Assembly: GCF_021049245.1 (NCBI RefSeq) | Contig: NZ_CP088020.1 | Location: 3,664,001 to 3,728,000 of the forward strand | DNA: 64,000 nt | Source of the DNA: Radiobacillus kanasensis | GTDB lineage: Bacteria; Bacillota; Bacilli; Bacillales; Amphibacillaceae | Reading direction: 5' to 3' | Part shown: positions 1-8,387 of the stretch, piece by piece | Layout: each line of letters begins with the position of its first letter | Numbering within the stretch: the stretch's first letter is position 1 | Notes under the pieces: model-generated | The model's database searches: none | The model's input: only the letters and a program-made list of their open reading frames with translations | What the model was told of the DNA's origin: nothing | Position numbers and translations under genes: made by a program

Positions 1-696
1 TGGAAATTTGGTACGGCTAAACTGGTCACGAAAAAGGGCAAATTCTTTTTACACATTCCGATGAACAAAGTGTTCGAAGGAAGTGAAAAGATAGACAACA
101 TTGTCGGAATTGATCTAGGTATTAATTTCGTAGCGACCGTTTATGATCAAAATGGAAAGACGACCTTCTTTAGTGGCAAGCAAATTAAACAAAAGCGTAG
201 CCACTATAAAATGGTACGCAAGCAGCTGCAACAGAAACAAACAGCCTCAGCAAGAAGAAGACTATCAAAAATTGGTCAACGAGAAAACCGTTGGATGACA
301 GATGTAAACCACTGCATCACCAAGGCACTCGTTAGTCAATATGGTCCGAATACACTGTTTGTTTTAGAAGATCTTTCTGGCGTAAGAACAGCAACTGAAA
401 AGGTTCGTAAAAATAATCGATACGTATCCGTATCCTGGTCTTTTGGCCAGTTTAGTAACTTCTTAGAATACAAGTCTTTTATGAATCAATCGGAGGTTCT
501 GTTTGTCGATCCAGCCTACACGTCTCAAACTTGTCCGAAATGCAGTCATCGCGATAAAACAAACCGCCATAAAAAGATCCACACCTTCTGTTGTAAAAGG
601 TGCGAATATCGTTCTAATGATGATCGCGTTGCTGCGATGAATCTCTATCATAAGGGAAGTCAGTACCTTAGAGGATCTACCCAGCAAGCTGGATAG
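1..696 (+). CDS. tnpB: TnpB RNA-guided nuclease of an IS200/IS605 (IS1341-group) element, 5' end outside window
   Basis: The reading frame is open from base 1, before the first ATG at 61, so the N-terminus lies outside the window. Counting from that ATG, the three RuvC acidic positions are visible: GIDLGI near residue 17, LEDLSG near 103 and the final NDDRVAAMNL near 188. The C4 zinc finger (CPKC...CCKRC) lies between the last two. TnpB proteins are RNA-guided DNA nucleases that help keep IS200/IS605 elements at their donor site. No tnpA is visible, though it could lie upstream. All catalytic residues seen are intact, so the nuclease may be active. Confidence 0.9.
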   Translation, partial: WKFGTAKLVTKKGKFFLHIPMNKVFEGSEKIDNIVGIDLGINFVATVYDQNGKTTFFSGKQIKQKRSHYKMVRKQLQQKQTASARRRLSKIGQRENRWMTDVNHCITKALVSQYGPNTLFVLEDLSGVRTATEKVRKNNRYVSVSWSFGQFSNFLEYKSFMNQSEVLFVDPAYTSQTCPKCSHRDKTNRHKKIHTFCCKRCEYRSNDDRVAAMNLYHKGSQYLRGSTQQAG

Positions 697-840
697 ATAG
701 GGTATTTGTCAATATGCCCACGATGTGACACCACGCTGTAGCAGTTTAGCAGCGAAAAGAGATAGGAGCTCGAAGAGCGTTGGTACTATCGGGTAGTCAC
801 AAGCTCCATCAAAATCTATGATTTAGTTGGAGTAATTGAC
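697..840 (+). ncRNA. IS200/IS605 right end, candidate omega RNA (guide scaffold) region
   Basis: This non-coding stretch directly follows tnpB. It ends in a stem-loop (CTCCA...TGGAG with an inner AAATC/GATTT pairing, about 811-831) followed by TTGAC at 836-840. In this element family the tnpB 3' end and right end give the omega RNA, whose 3' tail copies the flanking DNA as guide. If the element ends near 840, the guide would come from the bases just after it. The exact boundary is inferred. Confidence 0.5.
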
Positions 841-866
841 ATTCGTTTATCAATTTTTGTGATACT
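836..866 (+). promoter_or_regulatory. Candidate promoter for the HD-GYP gene, -35 at the IS right end
   Basis: A perfect TTGACA (836-841) is followed after 19 bases by GATACT (861-866), preceded by an extended -10 TG at 858-859. Spacing is longer than ideal. The -35 coincides with the last bases of the IS end, so the insertion may have created or replaced this promoter. Confidence 0.4.
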
Positions 867-912
867 ATTTAGAAAACAATTAGACAAGAGTGAAAGTAGG
901 TCCTGTACAGCA

Positions 913-2403
913 ATGGATTACCGTTCCTTTCAAAGAATACTCATTCGCAACTATATCCTAGGCTCTCTTATAGCTGTCATCGTGATTGGAAGTACCTTCA
1001 TTTTTCAGACGATTAATGTGGACACGGATGATCGTATTTGGTTTGCACTCATTATCGCTTGTTCTTTCCCAGTCATGTTCATAAGTGAATACTTAGTGTT
1101 TTCCTATCATATAAAACCCATTAAAAGGATTCTCCCTAATCAACAAGCATCATTAGAAGAGTTGGAACGTGCCTATCAGCGCACGCAAGAATTACCGTTT
1201 CTTACCGTTAAGCGTATTTTAATCCCACATTATTTTGGACTAGCTATACCCGCTTCTGGTTTAGCTGGGCTTTTTATTTATTGGGACATTTTGAATATTC
1301 CTTCTTACTACATTATTTTTGCGTTTCTAGGGGGAGGACTTATCGCCATTACCCATGCCATTATTGAATTTTTCTTCACATCACAGGCGATAAAACCAGT
1401 TCTTAAAGATCTTAAGCAAAGAGCTCAAATTCTACACAGCACGAATCTCTCATTACAAGATAAAGTGTTATTAACGATACGGAACAAGTTTATTATGAGT
1501 ACTCTCTTTATTGCGATTTTTCCCGTGTTATTGTTCAGCTTAGCTACACAAATACGCCTTTTAGAGATTGATGCCAACATTACAGCTCAATATTGGAGCT
1601 GGGCAGGGGTTATTATCGTCATCGTATTCGCCTTGGCTATCTTTTTAGCTATTCTTTTAACAAAAGAAATAGAACAGCCCTTACACGAGATCCAAAACGG
1701 CATGAAAAAAGTACAATCTGGAAATTTAGATATGTTAGATGGATATTATTCGGATGAATTTACGAATCTTATCTCTGGATTTAATCACATGTCTACCTCT
1801 ATTAAGGAAAAGAATATGCAGAATACGCAACTATTGGAAAGCTTCTTCACCGTGTTTGCAGCGACTCTAGATGCAAGAGATCATTATACTGCTGGTCATT
1901 CTATTCGCGTAGCTGGTTATACGACGATGATTGGAGAATGTGCCAAACTGCCAGAAGACGAATTAAATCTCTTAAGAAAATCTGCACTCTTACACGATAT
2001 TGGAAAAATCGGGGTTCGAGACCAAGTTTTACAAAAGGATGGAAGGCTTACAGATGAAGAGTTTGCAGAAATAAAACTCCATCCTGTGATTGGGGCACAA
2101 ATTTTAGAGGAAGTGAAGCCGAAGGAAGCTATGGTGGAACTGATTCCTGGCGTAAAACACCACCATGAGCGCTATGATGGGAAAGGGTACCCTAGTGGAC
2201 TTGCAGGCGAGAATATTCCAAAGTTCGGTAGAATCATGGCAGTTGCCGATGCTTTTGATGCCATGACCACAGATCGTCCATATCGAAAAGGGATGACTGT
2301 GGAGAAAGCATTGTCTATATTAGAAGAAGGAAAAGGAACCCAATGGGATCCTTATTACGCCCAATTATTTATTGAGCATATGACTGGAAAAGAAAAACTA
2401 TAA
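913..2403 (+). CDS. HD-GYP cyclic-di-GMP phosphodiesterase with membrane sensor and HAMP
   Basis: Predicted membrane-bound phosphodiesterase that linearises c-di-GMP. The 496-aa protein has about six hydrophobic segments in residues 10-260, a HAMP-like linker (about 252-305) and a C-terminal HD-GYP domain. HDIGKIG (near 361), HHHERYDGKGYP (near 415) and the DAFDAMTTDRPYR helix are all intact. The start was chosen at ATG 913. The longer frame from GTG 859 would overlap the candidate -10 box. A terminator hairpin follows directly. The upstream side is an IS end, so the natural promoter may be lost. It is one of three c-di-GMP enzymes in the first 27 kb. Confidence 0.88.
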   Translation: MDYRSFQRILIRNYILGSLIAVIVIGSTFIFQTINVDTDDRIWFALIIACSFPVMFISEYLVFSYHIKPIKRILPNQQASLEELERAYQRTQELPFLTVKRILIPHYFGLAIPASGLAGLFIYWDILNIPSYYIIFAFLGGGLIAITHAIIEFFFTSQAIKPVLKDLKQRAQILHSTNLSLQDKVLLTIRNKFIMSTLFIAIFPVLLFSLATQIRLLEIDANITAQYWSWAGVIIVIVFALAIFLAILLTKEIEQPLHEIQNGMKKVQSGNLDMLDGYYSDEFTNLISGFNHMSTSIKEKNMQNTQLLESFFTVFAATLDARDHYTAGHSIRVAGYTTMIGECAKLPEDELNLLRKSALLHDIGKIGVRDQVLQKDGRLTDEEFAEIKLHPVIGAQILEEVKPKEAMVELIPGVKHHHERYDGKGYPSGLAGENIPKFGRIMAVADAFDAMTTDRPYRKGMTVEKALSILEEGKGTQWDPYYAQLFIEHMTGKEKL

Positions 2404-2442
2404 AAGGCGGTGATATAGGTTAATCCTATACCATCGCCTTTT
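2402..2442. terminator. Bidirectional terminator between HD-GYP and glycosyltransferase genes
   Basis: The inverted repeat AAAAGGCGGTGATATAGG / its near complement, around a short loop at 2420-2423, has A and T runs at its outer edges. It therefore serves the convergent genes on both sides, and it overlaps the glycosyltransferase stop codon. Confidence 0.8.
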
Positions 2443-3262
2443 ACACGGTTTCTTTGCGGTCCATTCGAGATACAAATGGTTGTCCATCCCAAACAATCTT
2501 CGTGTCCGACTTCCTTGCAAGCAGCTCTGGCTCTTCTAGCAACAAGAAAAAATTTTTCGTAGGGAGTTCTCCTAAATGGTGTTTAAGCGATAATCGATCT
2601 AAATGAATCCGCATGGATGCTTGGTTTTTAGAAGCATTATTTCCTGTTTGCGAGAATTCATAGAGTACACCTGCAATCGGCACTTTTTTCACCCTAAACT
2701 GAGCTTCCACTCGCAAGAAAAAGTCCCAATCCCAATAATGCTTCATCTCTTCATCAAAATTCCCGATAACGGAATGAATTTCCTTTCGATATAAAGTCCC
2801 TGAAGGAACGAAGGTAGAGAATGTTCTCATCGCTTGTCGGTCCCAATTGTAAGCAAACGGAAAACGAGATATCACCTTTCTTGTACCATTCTCTAACTCA
2901 TAATCCACAATCTCCACATCAGAAAACACTAGTTCGAACCCTCCTACCTCTTGTAGCATCGTCTCCATATGCGTACTCACAATCAAGTCATCATCATCTA
3001 TTAATAAAATGAATTCCCCTCTAGCATGACCTACCCCAACATTGCGTGCATACACATGTCCACGATTCCCGGGTAAATTAATGATTGTAATCGGTAACTC
3101 CGGATATAACTCTTGCACATCAGTGACATCTTCCCCCGCATCATTTACAATAACAATCTCAAAATACTTGAATGTCTGACTCGAAAGAGCCTCCATTAAT
3201 TCCGCAAGCGCGTGTACTCGATTAAAGGTAGGAATAATTACTGAAACAACTGGTTCTACCAT
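2441..3262 (-). CDS. Family 2 glycosyltransferase (GT-A fold)
   Basis: A 273-aa cytosolic enzyme expected to move a sugar from a nucleotide-sugar to a cell-surface acceptor. The N-terminus VSVIIPTFNR is the typical GT2 nucleotide-binding strand. The acidic LLIDDDDLI motif near residue 90 is the metal-binding DXD region, and HYWDWDFFLR near 178 matches the acceptor-side ED-type motif. No membrane segment is seen. ATG 3262 has AAGAGG upstream. It stands alone, with no other polysaccharide genes beside it, so donor and acceptor cannot be guessed. Confidence 0.82.
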   Translation of the reverse strand: MVEPVVSVIIPTFNRVHALAELMEALSSQTFKYFEIVIVNDAGEDVTDVQELYPELPITIINLPGNRGHVYARNVGVGHARGEFILLIDDDDLIVSTHMETMLQEVGGFELVFSDVEIVDYELENGTRKVISRFPFAYNWDRQAMRTFSTFVPSGTLYRKEIHSVIGNFDEEMKHYWDWDFFLRVEAQFRVKKVPIAGVLYEFSQTGNNASKNQASMRIHLDRLSLKHHLGELPTKNFFLLLEEPELLARKSDTKIVWDGQPFVSRMDRKETV

Positions 3263-3398
3263 GTATAAAACCTCTTTTCTATACCTACACTGTCATATTA
3301 AACTTCCTAATGAATAACCTTACAAACGGAAGAAAAAAACACCAATTCTTTTGTAGGTCTTACATATTTTTATTTCCAGGGAAATATTTCGACATCTT

Positions 3399-4109
3399 TC
3401 ACTTTTGAATCTCGTTGTAAAAGTCTTCAAACTGTTTGGCCATCGTTATATCTAAGTCCATGAGTCCTCTTGCATTCCATGATGATAGCTTTATTGTTAC
3501 AGCTTTATAGTCGATGGAAATGAAAGGATGATGATTGATATCTTCCGAATAATGCGCAACCTGCCGAACAAACTCAATACCAGACAAATAGTCTTTAAAG
3601 TACGTGTTCAAAAAGGAGGATGAAAAGGACCAAGAAGTTCGAGGCAGCGCAGCTTTGAGGACAAGCTCGTTGCTTCGGAAGCATGATCACCGCACGCAGA
3701 AAAAGTGCTTTCCTTTTTCAAGGAGCGGACTTGCACAGGATGTGCTGACTTCTGCGTTGTGCACAAATGTTTTCGGTGGGGCGAGTAACCGCAGTCCCAG
3801 GACGTGCACGACTTTAGCAGAAGATCCACTTCCCTTTTAGATACGTGAGCAAGACCACTTCTGCGAAGTAACTTCCTTGCTACCTTGCACCGAGGAATTT
3901 TACTTCCTTGTAATTCTAGAAGACGCAGGTGCACTGTTTTTTTGAAAAGCAAGCTAACGAAGAAAATCGCCGTGTCATTTTTACCGGACTTTTTTGAACA
4001 ACCTCTTAAAGAGAAATCTACGCTTAATCCATTTTTCATCTATTAAACTCCATCTTAATAATCTTTCTAACTCGCTACGAATCTGTTCTTCTGTTAAACG
4101 CGCCAACAA
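3399..4109 (-). pseudogene. phhB: Pterin-4a-carbinolamine dehydratase (PhhB-like), split by a repeat element
   Basis: The gene is in two pieces. The N-terminal piece begins at TTG 4109 behind AAGGAG and reads MARLTEEQIRSELERLL, continuing through LLRWSLIDEKWIKRRFLFK to about 4009. Reading on into the inserted DNA meets a TAA within a few codons. The C-terminal piece (about 3399-3605) reads [19 protein letters not shown] and contains the family's active-site HH pair in INHHPF plus a [10 protein letters not shown] match. Together they make a normal protein of about 100 aa. The enzyme dehydrates carbinolamine-pterin, which recycles the aromatic amino acid hydroxylase cofactor. The two halves are in the same frame, but the insert has stops, so no full enzyme is expected. 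Confidence 0.85.
3604..4008. repeat. Dispersed repeat element with inverted ends, copy 1 (405 bp)
   Basis: It begins GTGTTCAAAAAGGAGGAT and ends TTTTTACCGGACTTTTTTGA then ACAACCTCTT. The ends GTTCAAAAA / TTTTTGAAC are inverted. A shorter copy at 47313-47465 shares both ends and adjacent sequence. Inside are the related segments CAGGATGTGCTGACTT (near 3737) and CAGGACGTGCACGACTT (near 3798). No transposase is encoded, and the 143-codon minus-strand open frame inside has no recognisable domain. No clear target duplication was seen. It interrupts the phhB-like gene, which shows it is mobile or was mobilised. Confidence 0.75.
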
Positions 4110-4281
4110 GATCCACTCCTTTTATTCATTATAAAAGATTTTGTCAGATTGTGTTAGAAAAACGAAAACAGGTTTAGGGGTTAAAAGATGTGGAAAAAAC
4201 TATGTTAGATAATCTATCCGAATCCAAGCAAACACTGTTGGTATCTTATACAATGATTAAAACGATAAGGAGAGAATATAA

Positions 4282-4452
4282 ATGCCCTATCTAAGAAAAG
4301 CTGTTGAGCAGCACAAACAGTTCCTCATCGACAAAATGAAAAGTGAAGGATTCTATGATCATAGTGATTCTTCTGTCCATAGCAAAACATCTTCTGAGCT
4401 TTTAGCAGAATATAAGGTTTTTAGAAAAAGAGAAAAAGCTAAAAAAGTGTAA
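4282..4452 (+). CDS. FbpA-like small basic protein
   Basis: A 56-aa basic protein starting MPYLRKAVEQHKQFLIDKM, with ATAAGGAG a good distance before ATG 4282. The LRKAVE..K..LI..... GFY beginning resembles the Fur-regulated basic protein A family, which in Bacillus subtilis takes part in the iron-sparing response. I could not find a convincing Fur box upstream (only a weak GATAAT match near 4209), so iron control is not shown here. The next small gene starts 30 bases downstream and is probably co-transcribed. Confidence 0.65.
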   Translation: MPYLRKAVEQHKQFLIDKMKSEGFYDHSDSSVHSKTSSELLAEYKVFRKREKAKKV

Positions 4453-4482
4453 TCCTATTTTACTTAAGGAGAGATGGAAACA

Positions 4483-4620
4483 ATGGATGACAAGCAGGCT
4501 GTCCAACTCGCCAAGAAAATTGTAGAGCTCGATTTACTTCGGGATGAGATGTGGGAGCAGTATGCAGGGATTGCGGGCGATAAAGCCTATGAGTTATTAA
4601 GGGATGTGCAAAATAGCTAA
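4483..4620 (+). CDS. 45-aa hypothetical protein paired with FbpA-like gene
   Basis: The short frame reads MDDKQAVQLAKKIVELDLLR and ends VQNS. The first half is predicted as an amphipathic helix. An AAGGAGAG stretch lies at 4466-4473. A second in-frame ATG at 4474 sits too close to it, so 4483 was preferred. It is tightly spaced after the FbpA-like gene and followed by a terminator hairpin. Function unknown. Confidence 0.6.
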   Translation: MDDKQAVQLAKKIVELDLLRDEMWEQYAGIAGDKAYELLRDVQNS

Positions 4621-4627
4621 CCGTAGT

Positions 4628-4660
4628 AAAGAAGCGTATTGCCCAGCCAATACGCTTCTT
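4628..4660. terminator. Terminator hairpin between convergent units
   Basis: AAGAAGCGTATTG and its complement CAATACGCTTCTT enclose a six-base loop. The hairpin ends both the small-gene pair on the plus strand and the catabolic operon on the minus strand. T runs are short on each side. Confidence 0.65.
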
Positions 4661-4664
4661 CCTG

Positions 4665-6110
4665 TTACGCCAATCCTTTTAATCGAAAACACACTACCTT
4701 CGGCTCCGTCATCGCTTCGATAGAATCTTTTACTCCTTCACGCCCTAATCCGGAACCTTTTATGCCTCCAAATGGCATGAAATCAATTCGATAATCGCTG
4801 CTGTCGTTCACCATCACTCCGCCTACTTGCAAATATTGAATGGCATAATGGGCGTAATCTAAGTTACTGGTAAATATGCCAGCTTGTAAACCGTAGTTGA
4901 CTTTATTAGACTTCTCAACCGCTTCTGGCAAGCTTTTTATTTTATCTACGATGACAACTGGCCCAAAAACTTCTTCTCTCGCCACTTTACTTGTAGGTGG
5001 AACATTCGTGAGTATCGTAGGTTCATAAAATGCTCCATGACGTTTACCACCGTATTCGAGATGTGCACCATCTAGGATTGCCTCTGCCACCCATGATTCT
5101 ACCCGTTTTGCTTCCTTCTCCTGAATCATTGGCCCCATGTCTGTAAATTCATCCAGCTTATCACCTACCACTAGTTGAGAGGTTAGGTCAATGAAGGCAG
5201 ATAAGAAGCTTTCATATGCGTCTTCTTGTACGTAAATTCGTTGAACGCCGATACAATTTTGTCCCACTGCGGAGAAGGCTCCGGATACACAAGCATCGAC
5301 AGCTAAAGAGAGATCTGCATCATCCATCACAATGACTGGAGAATTTGAACCAAGCTCCATGTTCATTTTCTTTATTCCTGTCTTGTTGGCAATCGACTTG
5401 CCGGCATCCAGTCCGCCTGTAAAAGAAACCATTTTTACATCCGGATGTGTAATTAAAGGATCTCCTATTTCAGCACCTGAACCTGTAACGACCGAAAGGA
5501 GCCCCTTAGGAAGGCCTGCTTCCATAAAGGCCTCCGCTAACAAGAGTGCACTTAGTGGTGTTACAGAGGCTGGTTTCACAACAACGGCATTACCTGCAGC
5601 TATTGCTGGGCCGACTTTGTGGGCTACGAGATTTAGTGGATCGTTAAAGGGAGTGATCGCACCTATTACTCCAATGGGAAATCGGTAGCTGTAGCCCACT
5701 CGATTTTCGCTTCCTGGATTTTGATCAAACTGGATGGTTTCCCCACTTAACCTTCTAGCCTCTTCACTACTAATCTGGATCGTTTGAATGGCTCTTCTTA
5801 CTTCCCCCCGAGCTTCTCTAATTGTCTTACTTCCTTCACTGGCTATCGTTTGGGCGTACTTTTCCGAATGTGCTTCCATATAAGCAGCAGCATCCTTCAA
5901 TACACGAATCCTTTCATGGGTCGGCCAATTTGTATGCTCTTCAAATGCATCTTGCGCTTTTTCAATGGCATCCAACATGTTTTCTTTCGTAGCTTTAGGC
6001 ACTTTTGCGATGACTTGATTGTCCTGTGGGTCATATACATCAAATGTCTTTTCTCCGCGCATCCACTCTCCGGCAAGCAACATTTTTTCAGAGCGTATTT
6101 TAGTTTGCAT
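4665..6110 (-). CDS. NAD(P)-dependent aldehyde dehydrogenase; candidate aspartate-semialdehyde oxidiser (DoeC-like role)
   Basis: A 481-aa ALDH superfamily enzyme with catalytic Cys in GQNCIGVQR (near 284), general-base Glu in MELGSNSP (near 251) and the PFND motif. It would oxidise an aldehyde to a carboxylate in the cytosol. Its ATG overlaps the TAA of the homoserine dehydrogenase-like gene (TAATG), so the two are translationally coupled. In ectoine catabolism an ALDH (DoeC) turns L-aspartate semialdehyde into aspartate. That assignment here rests on gene context. By sequence alone it could act on another small aldehyde, such as phosphonoacetaldehyde or lactaldehyde. It is the last gene of the operon and is followed by a hairpin. 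Confidence 0.85.
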   Translation of the reverse strand: MQTKIRSEKMLLAGEWMRGEKTFDVYDPQDNQVIAKVPKATKENMLDAIEKAQDAFEEHTNWPTHERIRVLKDAAAYMEAHSEKYAQTIASEGSKTIREARGEVRRAIQTIQISSEEARRLSGETIQFDQNPGSENRVGYSYRFPIGVIGAITPFNDPLNLVAHKVGPAIAAGNAVVVKPASVTPLSALLLAEAFMEAGLPKGLLSVVTGSGAEIGDPLITHPDVKMVSFTGGLDAGKSIANKTGIKKMNMELGSNSPVIVMDDADLSLAVDACVSGAFSAVGQNCIGVQRIYVQEDAYESFLSAFIDLTSQLVVGDKLDEFTDMGPMIQEKEAKRVESWVAEAILDGAHLEYGGKRHGAFYEPTILTNVPPTSKVAREEVFGPVVIVDKIKSLPEAVEKSNKVNYGLQAGIFTSNLDYAHYAIQYLQVGGVMVNDSSDYRIDFMPFGGIKGSGLGREGVKDSIEAMTEPKVVCFRLKGLA

Positions 6111-7177
6111 TAAGCATCCTCCTCATGTGCCACTATCGGAGTTTTCGTTCGGTGAAAATCGATGATGTCGATGAGTAAAGAGTAACCTGTTTCGATGAGA
6201 CCTGCTCCCGCTCCTGTTAACATAATTTCTCCAGCCATATCACAGTCATACACAATAGCGTTCGTCGGACCTGTTATTCCTGCTAAAGAATCATCCTGAT
6301 CGATAAGTTCTGGTTGAACACTAGCTGTTACTTGGTCCCCTTCTTTTTTCACCCGTGCTAGGAGCTTCCATCTTTTATTTGATGCTTTCGCTTCCTTTAT
6401 GTCGTCTTGGGTTAATCCCGATATTCCTTTACAAGGAATATCACGCGAAGCTAAAGGATAACCCATGACGTAGTTTGCGAGGATGGCTGTCTTATAACGA
6501 ACATCATATCCCTCTACGTCACTAGTAGGATCTGCTTCTGCATAGCCTAAGCTTTGAGCTTTTTCCAAAGCATCTTGATAGGCGCTTCCTTTTTCCATCT
6601 CCGTCAGCATATAATTAGTCGTTCCGTTTAAAATCCCGCGTATTTCGGTTATTTCATTCCCTGCTAAGCTTGCGAGTGGCATTCTTAATGCAGGGGTACC
6701 ACTCATTACCGTTCCTTCAAATCCCCAGTAGACTTGATTTTCCTCAGCTAATTGAGCCAATTCACGGTAAGCTAGTGCGACGGGGCCTTTGTTTGTTGTT
6801 ACGACACTCTTTTTATTCGTAAACGCACATTTGCAATGATCAATGGCAGGTTGCCCCGTTTCTACATCGGTGAAGGTAACTTCGACAATCATATCTGCAT
6901 TCGATTGTTCTATGGTCTGAATACTATCCCAACCCTTAATCAAACCAGTGTGGTCTGGATATTCCGTTACGGACCCGTTTTCCCTAACCTCTCTTAATAG
7001 TGTTGGTATATCTAACCCTTCTGGATGGTACACAGCTCCTTTCATTACATCAGAAACGGCTACAACCTGTGTGTCTAATCCATACGTTTCTAATAGATGC
7101 TGTCTCCGTGTATGGAGGAGTTCTGCTAGCGCCTGACCAACTCCCCCGAAACCTATAAACGCAATTTTCATTGTCAT
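6110..7177 (-). CDS. Homoserine dehydrogenase-like NAD(P)-dependent oxidoreductase
   Basis: A 355-aa protein with an N-terminal Rossmann motif (GFGGVGQALA), the TNKGPVAL segment with the catalytic lysine, and the substrate-side GTVMSGTPALR and GILNGTTNYML motifs typical of homoserine dehydrogenase. It lacks the C-terminal ACT domain of many biosynthetic versions, which suggests it is not feedback regulated. It interconverts aspartate semialdehyde and homoserine. Its place in a catabolic operon, not beside thrB/thrC, suggests it feeds aspartate semialdehyde to the following ALDH, or drains it. The stop overlaps the ALDH start. Confidence 0.85.
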   Translation of the reverse strand: MTMKIAFIGFGGVGQALAELLHTRRQHLLETYGLDTQVVAVSDVMKGAVYHPEGLDIPTLLREVRENGSVTEYPDHTGLIKGWDSIQTIEQSNADMIVEVTFTDVETGQPAIDHCKCAFTNKKSVVTTNKGPVALAYRELAQLAEENQVYWGFEGTVMSGTPALRMPLASLAGNEITEIRGILNGTTNYMLTEMEKGSAYQDALEKAQSLGYAEADPTSDVEGYDVRYKTAILANYVMGYPLASRDIPCKGISGLTQDDIKEAKASNKRWKLLARVKKEGDQVTASVQPELIDQDDSLAGITGPTNAIVYDCDMAGEIMLTGAGAGLIETGYSLLIDIIDFHRTKTPIVAHEEDA

Positions 7178-7190
7178 TTATATCCCCCCG

Positions 7191-8378
7191 TTATTGATTT
7201 TTCCACCACTGCTCTATCGTTTCCAAAAGGAATCCAACTCCCATTGGAAGTACACGTTCATCTATTTGAAAATCACTTGTATGAAGGTCGTATTGATAAC
7301 CCTCAGGACTTGAACCAATAAAAGCCATCGCACCAGGGATTTTCTCTGTATAATGACTAAAATCTTCTCCCCCCATTCCATAGGGTTCCTCATAAATCTT
7401 GAAGGAAGGTTCTAGCTTTTGAGCGGCAAGTTTCATATACTGCACCATCTTTTTATCGTTATGAAGGGCGGGTTCCCCTATTTCCATTTCTAACGATGCC
7501 GATCCTCCAAGCGACGCTGCCATTCTTGATATTTCATAAAGCTCTTCTCTTAGTTGATGCCGAACTTCTTGCTCATAAGCACGTATCGTACCAGTTATGA
7601 TAACCTTATCTGGTATAACATTGGTGGAAGATCCCCCTTTTATTTCTCCTACACTAATCGTTCCGACCTGGAGTGGATTTACTTTTCTACTGATGAGACC
7701 GTAAATCGCTTGAAGGATAAAACTACTCATCCATATCGGATCTTTTGTTTGATGAGGATAACCTCCGTGCCCTCCCTTTCCTTCAATAACCATTCGATAA
7801 TTGTCTACACTTGCCATACTTATGCCACTATGAAGCTGCAGCTCTCCAATTTTTCTCCACGGACAAACATGTAAAGCAATCATAGCTTCTACATCTGCTA
7901 GTTTGTCAGATTCAATGATATGTGGTGCACCCGTTCGACCATCCTCATCTGCCGTTTCCTCAGCGGGTTGAAAAACGAGCTTTACATTGCCCTGCAAACG
8001 CCCTTCTTTCTTGTATGTTGCTAATAGATGGGCAACACCGAGTAGCATGGTCGTATGGGCATCATGTCCACAGGCATGCATAATACCTGAGTGTTTCGAG
8101 CGGAAAGATAGACTTGTTGATTCTTGGATAGGGAGAGCATCCATGTCCGCTCTAACCCCTATTGTTGGGCCACCATTTCCTTTGATGGATGCAATGACAC
8201 CGCATCCACCGATCCCAGTTTCCAAATGAAAGACTTCTAAATCCTCTAATATGGCTACGATGTAAGTACTCGTATTTTTTTCTTGAAAGCTTAACTCTGG
8301 ATATTGATGAAGGTGCCGTCTCCACTCTATTAGTTTATCTTTTATAGCGTTTGCTTCCTGTAGCAAAAGGACCCCCAT
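7191..8378 (-). CDS. M20-family amidohydrolase/deacetylase; candidate N-acetyl-diaminobutyrate deacetylase
   Basis: A 395-aa M20D-type metal hydrolase. RRHLHQYPELSFQE at the start, RADMDALPIQE, HACGHDAHTTMLLG and the PAEE motif supply the metal ligands and catalytic Glu. The family removes acyl groups from amino acids. Lying downstream of an ectoine-hydrolase-like gene, it could deacetylate N-acetyl-2,4-diaminobutyrate, replacing the unrelated DoeB. That role is inferred from position. Two starts are possible: ATG 8378 or TTG 8366, the latter better spaced from AAAGGATGGGGG. It lies 9 bases after the PLP-enzyme gene. Confidence 0.85.
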   Translation of the reverse strand: MGVLLLQEANAIKDKLIEWRRHLHQYPELSFQEKNTSTYIVAILEDLEVFHLETGIGGCGVIASIKGNGGPTIGVRADMDALPIQESTSLSFRSKHSGIMHACGHDAHTTMLLGVAHLLATYKKEGRLQGNVKLVFQPAEETADEDGRTGAPHIIESDKLADVEAMIALHVCPWRKIGELQLHSGISMASVDNYRMVIEGKGGHGGYPHQTKDPIWMSSFILQAIYGLISRKVNPLQVGTISVGEIKGGSSTNVIPDKVIITGTIRAYEQEVRHQLREELYEISRMAASLGGSASLEMEIGEPALHNDKKMVQYMKLAAQKLEPSFKIYEEPYGMGGEDFSHYTEKIPGAMAFIGSSPEGYQYDLHTSDFQIDERVLPMGVGFLLETIEQWWKNQ

Positions 8379-8387
8379 CCTTTCTAA

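Noticed and set aside
859..912. GTG start for the HD-GYP protein
   Set aside because: It overlaps the likely -10 box and has no ribosome site. ATG 913 fits better.
3604..3840. 78-codon open frame on the plus strand inside the repeat
   Set aside because: Composition is unlike a protein, and the shorter copy at 47313 lacks most of it. The GGAGGAT near the end is part of the repeat.
3608..4039. 143-codon open frame on the minus strand
   Set aside because: It lies inside the repeat element and the split phhB-like gene in a different frame, with no domain and no ribosome site.
4200..4281. Fur box in front of the FbpA-like gene
   Set aside because: Only GATAAT near 4209 matches, and the second half-site is absent.
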